From positions 1 through 36,478 of the forward strand of contig JAEOUG010000096.1 of assembly GCA_016839445.1 (NCBI GenBank): a stretch of DNA of 36,478 nucleotides. The letters are read 5' to 3'. The stretch is from Candidatus Thorarchaeota archaeon (GTDB lineage: Archaea; Asgardarchaeota; Thorarchaeia; Thorarchaeales; Thorarchaeaceae). A program made the position numbers and the translations under genes. Within the stretch, counting starts at the first letter, position 1. Every line of letters starts with the position of its first letter. This document shows, piece by piece, positions 8,061 to 16,203 of the stretch. The notes beneath the pieces were generated by a model that was given only the letters and a program-made list of their open reading frames with translations, searched no databases and had not been told where the DNA came from.

Positions 8061-8951
8061 CTATCGAGTAGACTGCTGCACTAGTCTGTCTACTATAAGA
8101 CTTGCCACATCGATGTTTGTCACTCGTGACAGGGCGCTCCATGAAGGAGCGGCGTTTGCTTCAATGACAGATGGTCCTTCCGGCGATTCCAGTATATCCA
8201 CACCCGTATAGTCGAGGTTAAGCACTTCAGCTGTCTTGATTGCACACTCTTTGTATTCGTCATCAAGCTCCGCCACTTCTGCTCTTCCCCCACCGTGTAC
8301 GTTCGTTCGCCACTCGCCCTCAACGTCTGGAAGATACCTGTACATCGCTGCCACCAGTTGGCCGCCGATGACAAACGCCCGGATATCTCGATCTGGCTTG
8401 CTTACCATCTCTTGAACGTAGAGGACCTGGCCGAGCTGGTGAATGAACTTCATGGCTCGGTACGTGAGCTCCTTGTGCTCAGCTCTGATGGCGCCCATTC
8501 CTCGGGCCCCAATGAGAGGTTTGATGACAACATCGCCGACCTCGTCGACGAATTCTATGGCTGCCTCAAGGTTCTCTCCGATGTACGTTCTTGGCACTCT
8601 GATGCCCGCCTTGTTCAGTGCGGTGAGAGTGGCGTACTTGTCCTTCGCTCTCCTGAACGAGTAGGCTGGGTTCATGACGTATATGCCTGCATCCTCGAGG
8701 TGCTCGAGCAGGCTTATCCTGTAGGTAATCTGGTCTCCCGTACCGAACCCAATCGTACGCACAAGAACCCCGTCCATGTCAGACACGTCCTCATCGAGGT
8801 GCGTGAAACGATTTGGGATCTGAGCCGCAATGTCCGGGAGTCTGAATGGCTTCGCAACGTGTCCCTTGTCATTGATTGCCTTGATTAGATTTGCAGTCGC
8901 CCAGTTGTTGATATTCTCGTGATAGACGACCCCAAACAGCAGATTCGACAT
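8061..8951 (-). CDS. RimK-type ATP-grasp ligase
   Basis: An ATP-grasp amide ligase of about 296 residues. The ATP-binding region is seen in RAKDKYATLTALNKAGIRVP and VVIKPLIGARGMG, and the metal-binding end in YTGVDILESPEGPSVIEANA. This family adds glutamate to cofactors or proteins: MptN to tetrahydromethanopterin, CofF to F420, LysX to lysine precursors, RimK to ribosomal protein S6. With an MtrH-like enzyme in the window a pterin or F420 glutamylase is attractive, but sequence reading cannot separate these. The second ATG at 8951 has AGGTG at 8 bases and is a better start than 8957. Confidence 0.88.
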   Translation of the reverse strand: MSNLLFGVVYHENINNWATANLIKAINDKGHVAKPFRLPDIAAQIPNRFTHLDEDVSDMDGVLVRTIGFGTGDQITYRISLLEHLEDAGIYVMNPAYSFRRAKDKYATLTALNKAGIRVPRTYIGENLEAAIEFVDEVGDVVIKPLIGARGMGAIRAEHKELTYRAMKFIHQLGQVLYVQEMVSKPDRDIRAFVIGGQLVAAMYRYLPDVEGEWRTNVHGGGRAEVAELDDEYKECAIKTAEVLNLDYTGVDILESPEGPSVIEANAAPSWSALSRVTNIDVASLIVDRLVQQSTR

Positions 8952-9067
8952 TGACATCGCACCTACGAGTAGACATCGCTTCTCATCCTGTTAAAAGGGC
9001 TTGTCTACACAGGGCAACCATTAAGTGCCAGTGGCTTTTCGGGCTGACCTGAGGCGCTATCCTCAAG

Positions 9068-10069
9068 ATGATCAACAGAATCGTCGACCTGTCCGAGAAG
9101 CTGGCCAACAAGAAGAAAGATGATCCCGATCTTCTTGAGAGAATGGAGGTTGCAGCAAAGGGACAGTCGCCACGATTCCTACTCATCTCGCCCATAGACC
9201 GTAGCTCACAGGACCTTCAGGTGCTCGATATGCGCATGGGGGATGCGTTTCACGCCACACGTGTTCCCGGAAATGCTCTGCCACCCGCAGGAGAGTCTCC
9301 TGTTCTCTTTGGAGGACCCGCGTCGTACAACCGTGGATTCCTCCAGAAGAGAGGAGTGATTGTCACATTCGACTCACACGAATCTCACGAGATCGTCAGG
9401 GAATCTCTTCTCAATGTGTCTAGGCACTCAGACCTGTCTGGCCTCCCGATTATCGCGCTTCGCATTGATTACTCGAGTGGTTCTGCCAGACTCGAACCAC
9501 ATAGCTACGGGAGGGATTATGAAGGAGAGAACTGGGTTCTCTCCCGTCTACAGAGACCTGACCCTGTAGATGAAGACTATCTGGTGCTTATCTGCTCTGA
9601 TTCGCGTGTTCATCCTCCGCCCACTCCTGACGGGGTTCCCATGGCTATTCAGACACTTGGAGGATATGTGCCACCTTACAGTGCCGGAGTTGCCGAGTCA
9701 CAGCAGCTCAACGAGTTCTTCGAGAAATGGTTCGAGAGCAGCCACACAGAACACCGGATACTTGTCATCATGCATGGTAGTTTCAGAGGGGATGGTCCCC
9801 CCTGTGGGGCAGCTCAGGCCTCTCTTGACCCTGACAAGGTCTCAAATGATCGACTTCGACCATTGATTCAGAAACTGAGAGACGAGGCATCGAGATTCGA
9901 GGTCAGTCCCTCCGAGAACGCTGAGGATCGAGTTGTGGCTCTGGCATCTGCCATCAAAGAAAACCTGCTTTCCTATCCTGGTATCCAAGCATACAGTGAG
10001 AGGGACCAGCTGATAGAGATAGCGTTCATGAACACTGTAACCAACATCGTCGCCGCTCTCAGGGACTAG
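9068..10069 (+). CDS. Tandem beta-carbonic-anhydrase-like protein, divergent
   Basis: The C-terminal half resembles beta-carbonic anhydrase: the zinc/dyad motif CxDxR appears as VLICSDSRV (C176, D178, R180), and the second ligand pair as VIMHGSFRGDGPPCGAA (H236, C246). In the classic family this pair is H-x2-C; here nine residues separate them. The helical end IKENLLSYPGIQ also resembles the family's C-terminal region. Residues 36-120 look like a second degenerate copy (FLLISPIDRSSQDLQVLDMRMGDAFHATRVPGN against the family's CSDSR and GDxFxxRxxGN) lacking the metal ligands. It could be an active or modified hydratase or a repurposed fold. It overlaps the convergent nuclease-like gene by 11 bases. 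The ribosome site is weak. Confidence 0.55.
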   Translation: MINRIVDLSEKLANKKKDDPDLLERMEVAAKGQSPRFLLISPIDRSSQDLQVLDMRMGDAFHATRVPGNALPPAGESPVLFGGPASYNRGFLQKRGVIVTFDSHESHEIVRESLLNVSRHSDLSGLPIIALRIDYSSGSARLEPHSYGRDYEGENWVLSRLQRPDPVDEDYLVLICSDSRVHPPPTPDGVPMAIQTLGGYVPPYSAGVAESQQLNEFFEKWFESSHTEHRILVIMHGSFRGDGPPCGAAQASLDPDKVSNDRLRPLIQKLRDEASRFEVSPSENAEDRVVALASAIKENLLSYPGIQAYSERDQLIEIAFMNTVTNIVAALRD

Positions 10070-10736
10070 TGGCACTGAATGACCCGGAGTAACTAGCAAT
10101 CAGATCTTCATACTGGTGCAAGTTCACCAAGAAAGAGTTCAACTTGAACACTGGTACTACTGGTACTCCTTCGTGAAGTTCGACCTCCTCCACTAGCCAT
10201 GTGACCACGGCAGGAAAGACTGTGTAGAAACCGGCCTTGAGCCCAGAGATCTTCTTCGATAGTGGGTTAAGCTCCTGCGCCAGACGTGCACACCGTTCCT
10301 TCTGCCTTTCAGCAGCTGTCCTGAGCGCTGAGGTCTTGCCGCCTCTTACTCCCCACATCTTCGCGTCTACCGAAAGAATCTGCCTTCCGCGCACACCCAC
10401 GACATCTATCTCCATGCCTTGAGTCTCTGAACTTCCACGCTTCCTGTAGCTTTCAATACACCGGTAATCGTTCTGAGTCAGAACCTCGGCCACGAACACC
10501 TCGAAGTCCTTCCAGCTGAGAAGCTCTACAACTTTAGCAAACTGAACTCCTCGTCTGATGATGTCCATCGCCAGATTGATGCGTTGGGATCTGCTAATCG
10601 CCACTCCGGACTCGCTAGTTCTGAGTTGCAGATCCTCTACGATTCCCTCGCCAATGTCTGTTAGGTCTTCAACAACCTCTGTATCTTTGGACCTTCTCAG
10701 AAGCTCCATCATCACTCGGACATCGTACAAGGGCAT
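10059..10736 (-). CDS. PD-(D/E)XK nuclease-like protein
   Basis: The middle of this 225-residue protein fits the restriction-endonuclease fold found in Mrr- and Hjc-like enzymes. A helix WKDFEVFVAEVL is followed by the first acidic strand MEIDVVGVRG (D111) and then the D-x-K strand ILSVDAKMWG (D124, K126). These would bind Mg2+ for DNA cleavage. The N-terminal 70 residues are helical and the C-terminus has a hydrophobic strand pair near YTVFPAVVTWLV. It has no methyltransferase or helicase neighbour, so it is not an obvious restriction enzyme; a DNA repair role is possible. The ATG lies about 27 bases from a TATA-like element, so the transcript may be leaderless. Confidence 0.65.
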   Translation of the reverse strand: MPLYDVRVMMELLRRSKDTEVVEDLTDIGEGIVEDLQLRTSESGVAISRSQRINLAMDIIRRGVQFAKVVELLSWKDFEVFVAEVLTQNDYRCIESYRKRGSSETQGMEIDVVGVRGRQILSVDAKMWGVRGGKTSALRTAAERQKERCARLAQELNPLSKKISGLKAGFYTVFPAVVTWLVEEVELHEGVPVVPVFKLNSFLVNLHQYEDLIASYSGSFSATSP

Positions 10737-10759
10737 GTTCTAGGCCCAGAAGCGAGTTA

Positions 10760-10768
10760 GTTTATAAC
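10760..10768. promoter_or_regulatory. Bidirectional TATA-like element
   Basis: GTTTATAAC reads as TTTATAAC on the plus strand and GTTATAAA on the minus strand. It lies between two divergent genes, about 27 bases before the nuclease-like ATG and about 36 before the ATG at 10800. One element may serve both directions. Confidence 0.45.
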
Positions 10769-10799
10769 ATCGATTGATGACTTGGATTTGGGAGTATCA

Positions 10800-11291
10800 A
10801 TGTCTGAAGCAGACGAAGGTTGGCGGCGAGTTCTGGCAGCCTTTGACGACTGGATCGCCTATGAGAGTACAGAATACGGACCGTATACCGGCTACTTCTC
10901 GGTTGACAGTCTTAGAGACCTTACTCACAAGGAACGCATAGGTTGGATGCACTCCATGTACGAGGAGATTATTCCTGGGCGTGTTGAGCGATGCAGGGCG
11001 GCAAAGGTAGCTTTTGAAGACTTCCTCCCATATATGCCAGACGCAGATGCGATTGAAGTAGTCCAATCGATGATTGACCTCTCAGAGGTCATAGCTGATG
11101 CTATGCTTGCCTTGAGCGATTCTGTTCACTCCATGCAGGAATCATACGTTGATGGGGACCTTGACGAAGTTGTGCCATATCTCGGTGAGATTGCTGAATC
11201 CGAGGAGAGCATCCGACATCACATGAGCCTCTTCAGCGGAGGCTTCGGCAGACTGCGTGCACTAGGGCTTGAAATGCCTGACCTGGAATGA
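10800..11291 (+). CDS. Acidic helical protein, unknown function
   Basis: A 163-residue acidic, mostly helical protein. Visible segments include ADEGWRRVLAAFDDWIAYE near the start and long amphipathic helices around VVQSMIDLSEVIADAML. There are no cysteine clusters, signal peptide or membrane helix. It could be a helical-bundle adaptor, but I recognise no family. The ATG at 10800, preceded by GGGAG at 5 bases, is preferred to the TTG at 10782. It is divergent from the nuclease-like gene and shares its promoter region. Confidence 0.65.
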   Translation: MSEADEGWRRVLAAFDDWIAYESTEYGPYTGYFSVDSLRDLTHKERIGWMHSMYEEIIPGRVERCRAAKVAFEDFLPYMPDADAIEVVQSMIDLSEVIADAMLALSDSVHSMQESYVDGDLDEVVPYLGEIAESEESIRHHMSLFSGGFGRLRALGLEMPDLE

Positions 11292-11355
11292 GATGACTGC
11301 AAGACTTAAGTGATAATGCTTGACTGTTCAGTTGACCCATTGAAAAGAGGTGAAA

Positions 11356-11463
11356 ATGCAAATGGGAGCTGAAACAACAACTACCCATCGATATCGGGTC
11401 GCGAACACCAAAGGTGAGTGCCAAATTAAGCACCGTCACCGAGGTGAATGTGTTCTCCAGTGA
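11356..11463 (+). other. Short ORF with strong ribosome site overlapping the next gene
   Basis: An ATG at 11356 preceded by AGAGGTG opens a 35-codon frame that begins MQMGAETTTTHRYRVANTK. It overlaps the following wHTH gene in a different frame. The following gene has only a GTG start at 11414, without a convincing ribosome site. Removing one base near 11413 would fuse the two into a protein of about 141 residues. It is therefore either a leader peptide, a real small gene, or the 5' end of a frameshifted gene or assembly error. Confidence 0.4.
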
Positions 11464-11782
11464 CTGTAAGGTCTCTGAGTCTGGTTTTTGTAGTCTGGCA
11501 GCCGCGTTCTGTACGTTAGCAGACGCTAGGCTTACGGACACACAGAAGCAGGTGCTTGTAGTGAGCTATAGGCTTCTGGAATTCAGAGAGCTATCGATGA
11601 CGGCACTTGCGGATCTTGTTTCCCGAAACAGCTCGGTGCCGTACAGCACAGTGAAATGGAATCTTCGGTCGCTCAGGGAGATGTCCTTGATGAGCGGGGG
11701 CGATCTCACCTCAAAGGGTGAGCCCGCAAAGCTGACTGAAGAAGCCCGCATGCTCGCGGCCTACTTCGAGAAGCAAGTCTAG
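11414..11782 (+). CDS. Winged-helix DNA-binding protein, possibly 5' frameshifted
   Basis: The central part (LTDTQKQVLVVSYRLLEFRELSMTALADLVS, then SVPYSTVKWNLRSLREMSL) reads as a winged helix with a recognition helix, in the style of small archaeal transcription regulators. The C-terminal LTEEARMLAAYFEKQ forms a helix that may dimerise. It is 122 residues from the GTG start, which is poorly supported; the upstream frame carries the good ribosome site. A hairpin terminator follows the stop closely, so it is the last gene of its transcript. Confidence 0.62.
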   Translation: MSAKLSTVTEVNVFSSDCKVSESGFCSLAAAFCTLADARLTDTQKQVLVVSYRLLEFRELSMTALADLVSRNSSVPYSTVKWNLRSLREMSLMSGGDLTSKGEPAKLTEEARMLAAYFEKQV

Positions 11783-11787
11783 GTGAT

Positions 11788-11816
11788 GGGGGCCAGCGTG
11801 CCCCCTCACTGTTTTT
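11788..11816 (+). terminator. Hairpin plus T-tract terminator
   Basis: GGGGGC pairs with GCCCCC across a six-base loop at 11788-11805, followed by a T-rich run (GTTTTTCTTT). It lies 5 bases after the winged-helix gene's stop. Confidence 0.6.
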
Positions 11817-11850
11817 CTTTCCACTGTCTTATAGGAGCCATACCGAACTC

Positions 11851-11867
11851 AAGGGGTGCTACCCCTT
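11851..11867. repeat. Perfect inverted repeat in convergent intergenic region
   Basis: AAGGGGT and ACCCCTT flank a three-base loop. It lies between the ends of the winged-helix gene and the convergent unknown gene and may act as a second, bidirectional transcript end. Neither side has a strong T-tract directly after it. Confidence 0.35.
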
Positions 11868-11901
11868 CCTCCGCTGCCATCCTTTTCTTTCAAGGGCAGT
11901 A

Positions 11902-12702
11902 TCATCGGATCTTCTTGTCGAACACCTGCCACATCTCATCGGTGATTTCCTTCACCTCATCAGATGCGGTTGCGGATGCGATGACAATGTCGACCGATTT
12001 GCTCTCTCCTGGCTCAAGATTGCCGAGATTCCATTGGAGAGCGATCGCAATGTCACGCGGTCCAGCTTCGAGGTTATTTGAAAGGTCGCGCGTCTCTCCA
12101 TCCGGTCTGAGCTTCGTCGGGGAGGCTATCTCGTGCCCATCGGCCCGTGGCCGTGAGCTCAAGGATACCCAGAGGGGTGTTTCATCGTGAACCAACATCC
12201 TGCCGCTGTCCGGTTCGTATTGAGCAACATCATCCTTGTAGCTTGTCGGGCCACCAACGTCAAAGTCAACGATGAGGTAGACCCTCACATCTTCGATGAC
12301 ATCCCTTGACTGATTGCTTGTCGTGTGTCGGACGAGCAGCGCAGGTTTGTTCCGGCTCCAGATGTCCAATCTGAACCTGACCTTAGCCTCTTTCTCCTCT
12401 TCTGGAGTGTGGTCAAGGACTATCTTCAGCACTCCCGGTTTCGAGTCCTGTTGTGCCAAAGTGATTGCCTTGCTCTCGGTGGAACTAACGCTATGCACCT
12501 GGCCACCTAGGAGATAGCTGCACCAGAAGCCTGCTTTATACTCTGCAGGGTTCTTGAGCAGCAGTCTCTCGACACCGGTCGTGTCGATTAGGCTCAGTCG
12601 TTTGATGAAGAAACCCAGGCGACCCTGTCCACATGAGGAACACTCGATGCTGTACGAGATGTCCAACCTTGGACTTCGGTTTCCTGTGTCAAGGACTTCC
12701 AT
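11902..12702 (-). CDS. Beta-rich soluble protein, unknown function
   Basis: A 266-residue protein that alternates beta-strand-like stretches throughout, for example PGVLKIVLDHTPEE, RFRLDIWSRNKPALLVRHTT and VRVYLIVDFDVGG, ending with LEPGESKSVDIVIASA. The last resembles the closing strands of a beta-sandwich domain. It has one cysteine pair, CSSCGQG, near the N-terminus. There is no signal peptide, so it is probably cytosolic. A galactose-mutarotase-like or carbohydrate-binding sandwich is possible but not supported by a motif I can name. A TATA box TTTAAA lies about 50 bases upstream on its strand. Confidence 0.6.
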   Translation of the reverse strand: MEVLDTGNRSPRLDISYSIECSSCGQGRLGFFIKRLSLIDTTGVERLLLKNPAEYKAGFWCSYLLGGQVHSVSSTESKAITLAQQDSKPGVLKIVLDHTPEEEKEAKVRFRLDIWSRNKPALLVRHTTSNQSRDVIEDVRVYLIVDFDVGGPTSYKDDVAQYEPDSGRMLVHDETPLWVSLSSRPRADGHEIASPTKLRPDGETRDLSNNLEAGPRDIAIALQWNLGNLEPGESKSVDIVIASATASDEVKEITDEMWQVFDKKIR

Positions 12703-12748
12703 GACCGATCCCTTTACCTATGCTGTCGTTTCCAAGTCCGGCTCGGGA

Positions 12749-12756
12749 TTTAAACA
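12749..12756 (-). promoter_or_regulatory. TATA box for the beta-rich protein gene
   Basis: GTTTAAAT on the minus strand, about 50 bases before the ATG at 12702. A transcript starting 25 bases downstream would include the AAGGG ribosome site. Confidence 0.45.
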
Positions 12757-12838
12757 TCCTGTTCCAGTCGCGAATCCGAGCGACTAGTTCATGACTTCAT
12801 AGTTCACAAGATTGATAAGCTGGCCAAATGACTGCCGC

Positions 12839-12846
12839 ATTAAATT
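12839..12846 (+). promoter_or_regulatory. TATA box for the first coiled-coil gene
   Basis: ATTAAATT lies about 20 bases before the ATG at 12862. With no ribosome site in the short interval, a leaderless transcript is likely. Confidence 0.4.
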
Positions 12847-12861
12847 GGGTGAATCACGCCT

Positions 12862-14091
12862 ATGACGAATCTCACAGTCGAGCAGCTACAGAAGTGGTAC
12901 AGGAACCAGCTCAAGAAGTCCTCCAAGGATTTCCTCAAGCAGGCGGAGAGGAGCTACAAGATTGTTGAGAGTGCGTTGAAGGACATCGAGGAGTTAGTCA
13001 GGGAGTTCGAAGACGAAGAAGCCGACGAACAAGATATGGCAACTTCAGTCAGATTCGCGGGAAAGGTCAAGGAGATTGTAGACGACTTCTACGTTGAACA
13101 GGAGATTACATACGAGTCCACGGAGCTCCTGCAATCGGAAATTCAGCGCTTTGTGCAAGACCTGTGGGAAGCTGGCCGCAGATGGATCAAGCGAATGGAC
13201 AAACGATACAAGACCCTTGTAAAATCGCTCGACACCTCCCTGAAGGACCTCACAAGAGAGATGAATCGAATCCAGAAACTCCTCTACGAGTACAGCTGGG
13301 TCAAGGACCTCGAGCGCATCAGGGGGAGGATTGACACACTTCATGACCTTACCTTCTCTAAGGAGGTCTTCGAGGAGCAGATAGGAACGGTCCGACAGAA
13401 GATAGGGACTGCAGAGGAGGAGTACGACAAGGCAAAGAAGGCCTACAGCGAGTTCACAGAGACCTCCAATGTTGCTGAGCTCCTAAGCCTCGATGAACAG
13501 GCCGACAGGGTTTCCAGCATCTTGCGTATGAAGCTGAACCCGCTGAAGAAGCAGGTCAAGAAGTTCCTCCAGCATGATACTGGGGTCCGCGTAGGCCCTG
13601 CTGGACAGAAGGCTCTCATTGACTACTTCGAGGATCCGTACACTGCCATTGTAGGAGAGCCCGAGGGCTATCCCGGTCTGATGGAAGGTCTGGAGGGACT
13701 CAGAGAAGCCCTGGAAAAGGACCGTCTGTCCATGAAGGACCGATTGGCACGAAGAGCCACAGAAGAGATCGATGCAATCGGTGGCGGCAGTCTTCAGGAA
13801 TTTCAGAGTCAGGCAAAGGAGATTGAGGAGAAGCGCAGAGTGTATGCGGGCTCCGATGTGTACTCAAAGAGCAAGGATCTCGAGATGACGTTGAATGAGG
13901 CAAGGAAGAACCTCGAGTACCATCGCAATGACCTGCTTAGAATCCGTGACGACATTACTCGCCAGATTGAGAAGGTCGAGGACTTCAAGTCCAGAATTGA
14001 GACAGACATTGCCAAGGCCTTCAATGAGAAGGTGAACATTCAGGTGGAGGTCTCTCTGGGGCCTCTGCTGGAGCTATGCGCTATCACGTAA
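12862..14091 (+). CDS. Coiled-coil protein
   Basis: A 409-residue, highly charged and almost wholly helical protein. Heptad-like stretches run through residues 1-220 (KQAERSYKIVESALKDIEELVREF) and again 300-390 (SKDLEMTLNEARKNLEYHRN). A short less helical segment with PYTAIVGEPEGYPG lies near residues 260-275. There is no Walker motif, signal peptide or membrane helix, so it is not an SMC ATPase. It is the first of three coiled-coil genes on this strand, with dtdA directly after it. A structural, tethering or cytoskeletal role is an inference only. Confidence 0.75.
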   Translation: MTNLTVEQLQKWYRNQLKKSSKDFLKQAERSYKIVESALKDIEELVREFEDEEADEQDMATSVRFAGKVKEIVDDFYVEQEITYESTELLQSEIQRFVQDLWEAGRRWIKRMDKRYKTLVKSLDTSLKDLTREMNRIQKLLYEYSWVKDLERIRGRIDTLHDLTFSKEVFEEQIGTVRQKIGTAEEEYDKAKKAYSEFTETSNVAELLSLDEQADRVSSILRMKLNPLKKQVKKFLQHDTGVRVGPAGQKALIDYFEDPYTAIVGEPEGYPGLMEGLEGLREALEKDRLSMKDRLARRATEEIDAIGGGSLQEFQSQAKEIEEKRRVYAGSDVYSKSKDLEMTLNEARKNLEYHRNDLLRIRDDITRQIEKVEDFKSRIETDIAKAFNEKVNIQVEVSLGPLLELCAIT

Positions 14092-14107
14092 CCCGGAGCT
14101 TGTCCCA

Positions 14108-14932
14108 TTGAGGATACTCGTCACATCGAAGAAGGACCTAGCTAGTCAGACGATGAAGGACATCCTGACTGAGGAGTATGACTTCGGTGAGACCGGTGAC
14201 TCATTCGAGGGAACGCCTGTACTCTCTCTTGGGGATTCGATCCTCCTCATCACTTCAGAGAGGGACCTGATACAATGCAGTCATCTGGAGGAAACCTATC
14301 GCCCGGAGGCATTCATCTTCTGCTCCCGCCACAGGTCCGAGTCGGGACGGCCCTCGCTCCTGGTGCACAGCACTGGAAACTATGGAGAGGAGGCTGACTT
14401 CGGAGGCAATCCTCGCGAGCTATCTGTTTCAGCACCGTCTCTTGTTTCCTCAGCGCTTCGCAAGCTGTACCACGAGAGGAATGCCCGTAATCTCGAGGAC
14501 TTCGATGTGACTCTTGAGGTGACACACCACGGACCTACCAATCTAGCTACGCCCATGGTCTTTGTCGAGCTTGGTAGTGATGAAGAACATTGGAGGAATG
14601 AAGAAGGGGCCCGCGCTGTTGTGGCCGCTGCTCTAGACGCGTGCAATGTGCCCCTTGACTGTGCTGCTGCTATAGGATTCGGTGGCACTCACTATGCAAG
14701 CAAGTTCAACAAGCTTGTTCTTGAGAAGAGCCTGATGATTGGCCATATTGCCCCGAAGTATTCCATTGACGGTCTCAATGCTGAGATCATAGAGCAGATG
14801 AGGTCAAGGACTGCAGGGAAGGTTTCGCAAGCCATAATCGATTGGAAGGGGACCAATGCAGAGAACAAGGCACATCTCTTTCCCCTCCTAGAAGCCTCAG
14901 GGCTTGAGATTGTGCGAGCGAAGGACTACTAG
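14108..14932 (+). CDS. dtdA: D-aminoacyl-tRNA deacylase (archaeal type)
   Basis: DtdA hydrolyses D-aminoacyl-tRNA so that D-amino acids do not enter protein; it is the archaeal and plant type, unrelated to bacterial DTD. The family motifs are clear: VTHHGPTNLATPMVFVELGS, IGFGGTHYASKFNKL and the C-terminal GLEIVRAKDY. The length of 274 residues is normal. It starts at a TTG, because the family N-terminus MRILVTSKKD is reached only there; GGAG lies about 11 bases upstream. It sits 16 bases after the coiled-coil gene and is likely in the same operon. Confidence 0.95.
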   Translation: MRILVTSKKDLASQTMKDILTEEYDFGETGDSFEGTPVLSLGDSILLITSERDLIQCSHLEETYRPEAFIFCSRHRSESGRPSLLVHSTGNYGEEADFGGNPRELSVSAPSLVSSALRKLYHERNARNLEDFDVTLEVTHHGPTNLATPMVFVELGSDEEHWRNEEGARAVVAAALDACNVPLDCAAAIGFGGTHYASKFNKLVLEKSLMIGHIAPKYSIDGLNAEIIEQMRSRTAGKVSQAIIDWKGTNAENKAHLFPLLEASGLEIVRAKDY

Positions 14933-15032
14933 AGGTGACGAGTAGGTCCCTCGGGCACTCTACTATACTCCCGAAAGGCTAATGTACCGATTTGGTCTAC
15001 TCGCGACTATCGCCACCGTAGTAGGGGATGTC

Positions 15033-16016
15033 ATGCCCGCCGATGAAAAGTCCGATACCGCGGAACTCAACAAGAAGCTGGACGGAATCGCTAAGGATCT
15101 CGATGCGATACGTGACGAGTTGAAGGCAGTCTCAAGCATCGAAGACAAGGTCGATTCTCTTGAGAAGACACTTGCCTCTCTAGAGAAGATAGAGGAGTCA
15201 ATGAATGACGTAGCCACCGGAGTGAAGGAACTTGGTGGTCTTGAGAAGAAAGTGGACAAACTGAGTGACTCCACGGGCAAGCTTGAGAAGTCCATTGAAG
15301 CGGCAAAAGACTCCACCGACACTTCAGAGATTGCCAAGGGTGTCGAAGGACTTCAGAAGTCCCTTGACGAGATACTGGGCTCTCAAGAGACTGCGGTGAT
15401 CATAAAGAAGCTTGATGATCTCCTCATCCAGATTATGGATACGAACGTTCTATCAAAGAAACTTGACGATCTGCAGTCATATGTGGCAGGCTTGTCGAGT
15501 GTTGAGGAGAAGGTTGATGACCTCTCCAACAGCCTCTCGGAAACCAACGAGATTGTGTCCATAATAGTCCGGCAGCTTGATGATGTCGAACGCAAGTACA
15601 ATCAGGCCGCGGAAGTGATTACCGAGGCTGCGCAGAGGGTTGAAGCGGCAATTGCTTCAGGCGCCAGCACTGCTCCTCCGAGCAAGCCGGAGAAGAAGCC
15701 AGAGAAGGAAGAGCCGAAGAAGGTCTCGAAGGCCAGTCTGCCCTCCACGATTGATCAGATTATGAGTGACTTGATGGACCTTGTTACTCCGCAGACAGAA
15801 GCCAAGGCCATGGCTGAGTCCTTGGAAGAGGCTCGGGACCGGCTAACAACGATGATTAGCGGGCATACCCCTGTCCTGTATCAGTTCGGAACAAAGGCCC
15901 GCGAACTCAAGTCTTATCCGCCTACAGCTACACTGAATGAGAATGACATTGCTCTCTTGAGCAAGGACATCCGGTCTTGGACTTCGAAGCTGAAAGAGAT
16001 GGCAAAGAGCCAGTAA
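15033..16016 (+). CDS. Coiled-coil protein with C-terminal helical domain
   Basis: About 327 residues. Residues 1-205 are low-complexity heptad coiled coil (SLEKTLASLEKIEESMNDVA; VEEKVDDLSNSLSETNEIV). A Pro/Lys/Glu linker follows (APPSKPEKKPEKEEPKK) and then a roughly 90-residue helical C-terminal domain ending WTSKLKEMAKSQ. It lacks the signalling hairpin and HAMP domain of chemoreceptors despite similar composition. The ORF track begins at 14982, which adds a mildly hydrophobic 17 residues. The ATG at 15033 has AGGGG at 7 bases and begins MPADEKSD, so I prefer it, without certainty. Function unknown. Confidence 0.7.
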   Translation: MPADEKSDTAELNKKLDGIAKDLDAIRDELKAVSSIEDKVDSLEKTLASLEKIEESMNDVATGVKELGGLEKKVDKLSDSTGKLEKSIEAAKDSTDTSEIAKGVEGLQKSLDEILGSQETAVIIKKLDDLLIQIMDTNVLSKKLDDLQSYVAGLSSVEEKVDDLSNSLSETNEIVSIIVRQLDDVERKYNQAAEVITEAAQRVEAAIASGASTAPPSKPEKKPEKEEPKKVSKASLPSTIDQIMSDLMDLVTPQTEAKAMAESLEEARDRLTTMISGHTPVLYQFGTKARELKSYPPTATLNENDIALLSKDIRSWTSKLKEMAKSQ

Positions 16017-16161
16017 CTGTCCCAAAGCCAATCAGAAGCCATGAATCTGGCACTTCAGAGAAGGTTTGAGTGGAATAGGTTTATCTCGATGAAGCTACAA
16101 ATGCGCAAATGGTAGTCTGACCTATTGCTAAGATGTCATAGCGTTGGGTCAGTGCTAGCTA

Positions 16162-16178
16162 GGTCTCGGTCCAAGACC
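16162..16178 (+). repeat. Short perfect hairpin in a gene leader
   Basis: GGTCT and AGACC pair across a seven-base loop, about 25 bases before the ATG at 16204 and downstream of a TATA-like GTTTATC near 16077. It may be a leader structure. The loop does not match a tRNA T-loop and no acceptor stem is present. Confidence 0.3.
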
Positions 16179-16203
16179 CGCGCACAAAGGACAGGTGGCA
16201 TAG

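Noticed and set aside
8295-8888. 197-residue ORF on the plus strand
   Set aside because: It lies wholly within the minus-strand RimK-type ligase, which has clear ATP-grasp motifs; the plus frame has no family features.
11783-12190. 135-residue plus-strand ORF
   Set aside because: It spans a likely terminator and then runs antisense to the beta-rich gene; its codon content follows that gene.
16162-16178. Hairpin resembling a tRNA T-arm
   Set aside because: The 5-bp stem and 7-base loop fit in size, but the loop is CGGTCCA rather than TTCRANN and no acceptor or anticodon arm is present.
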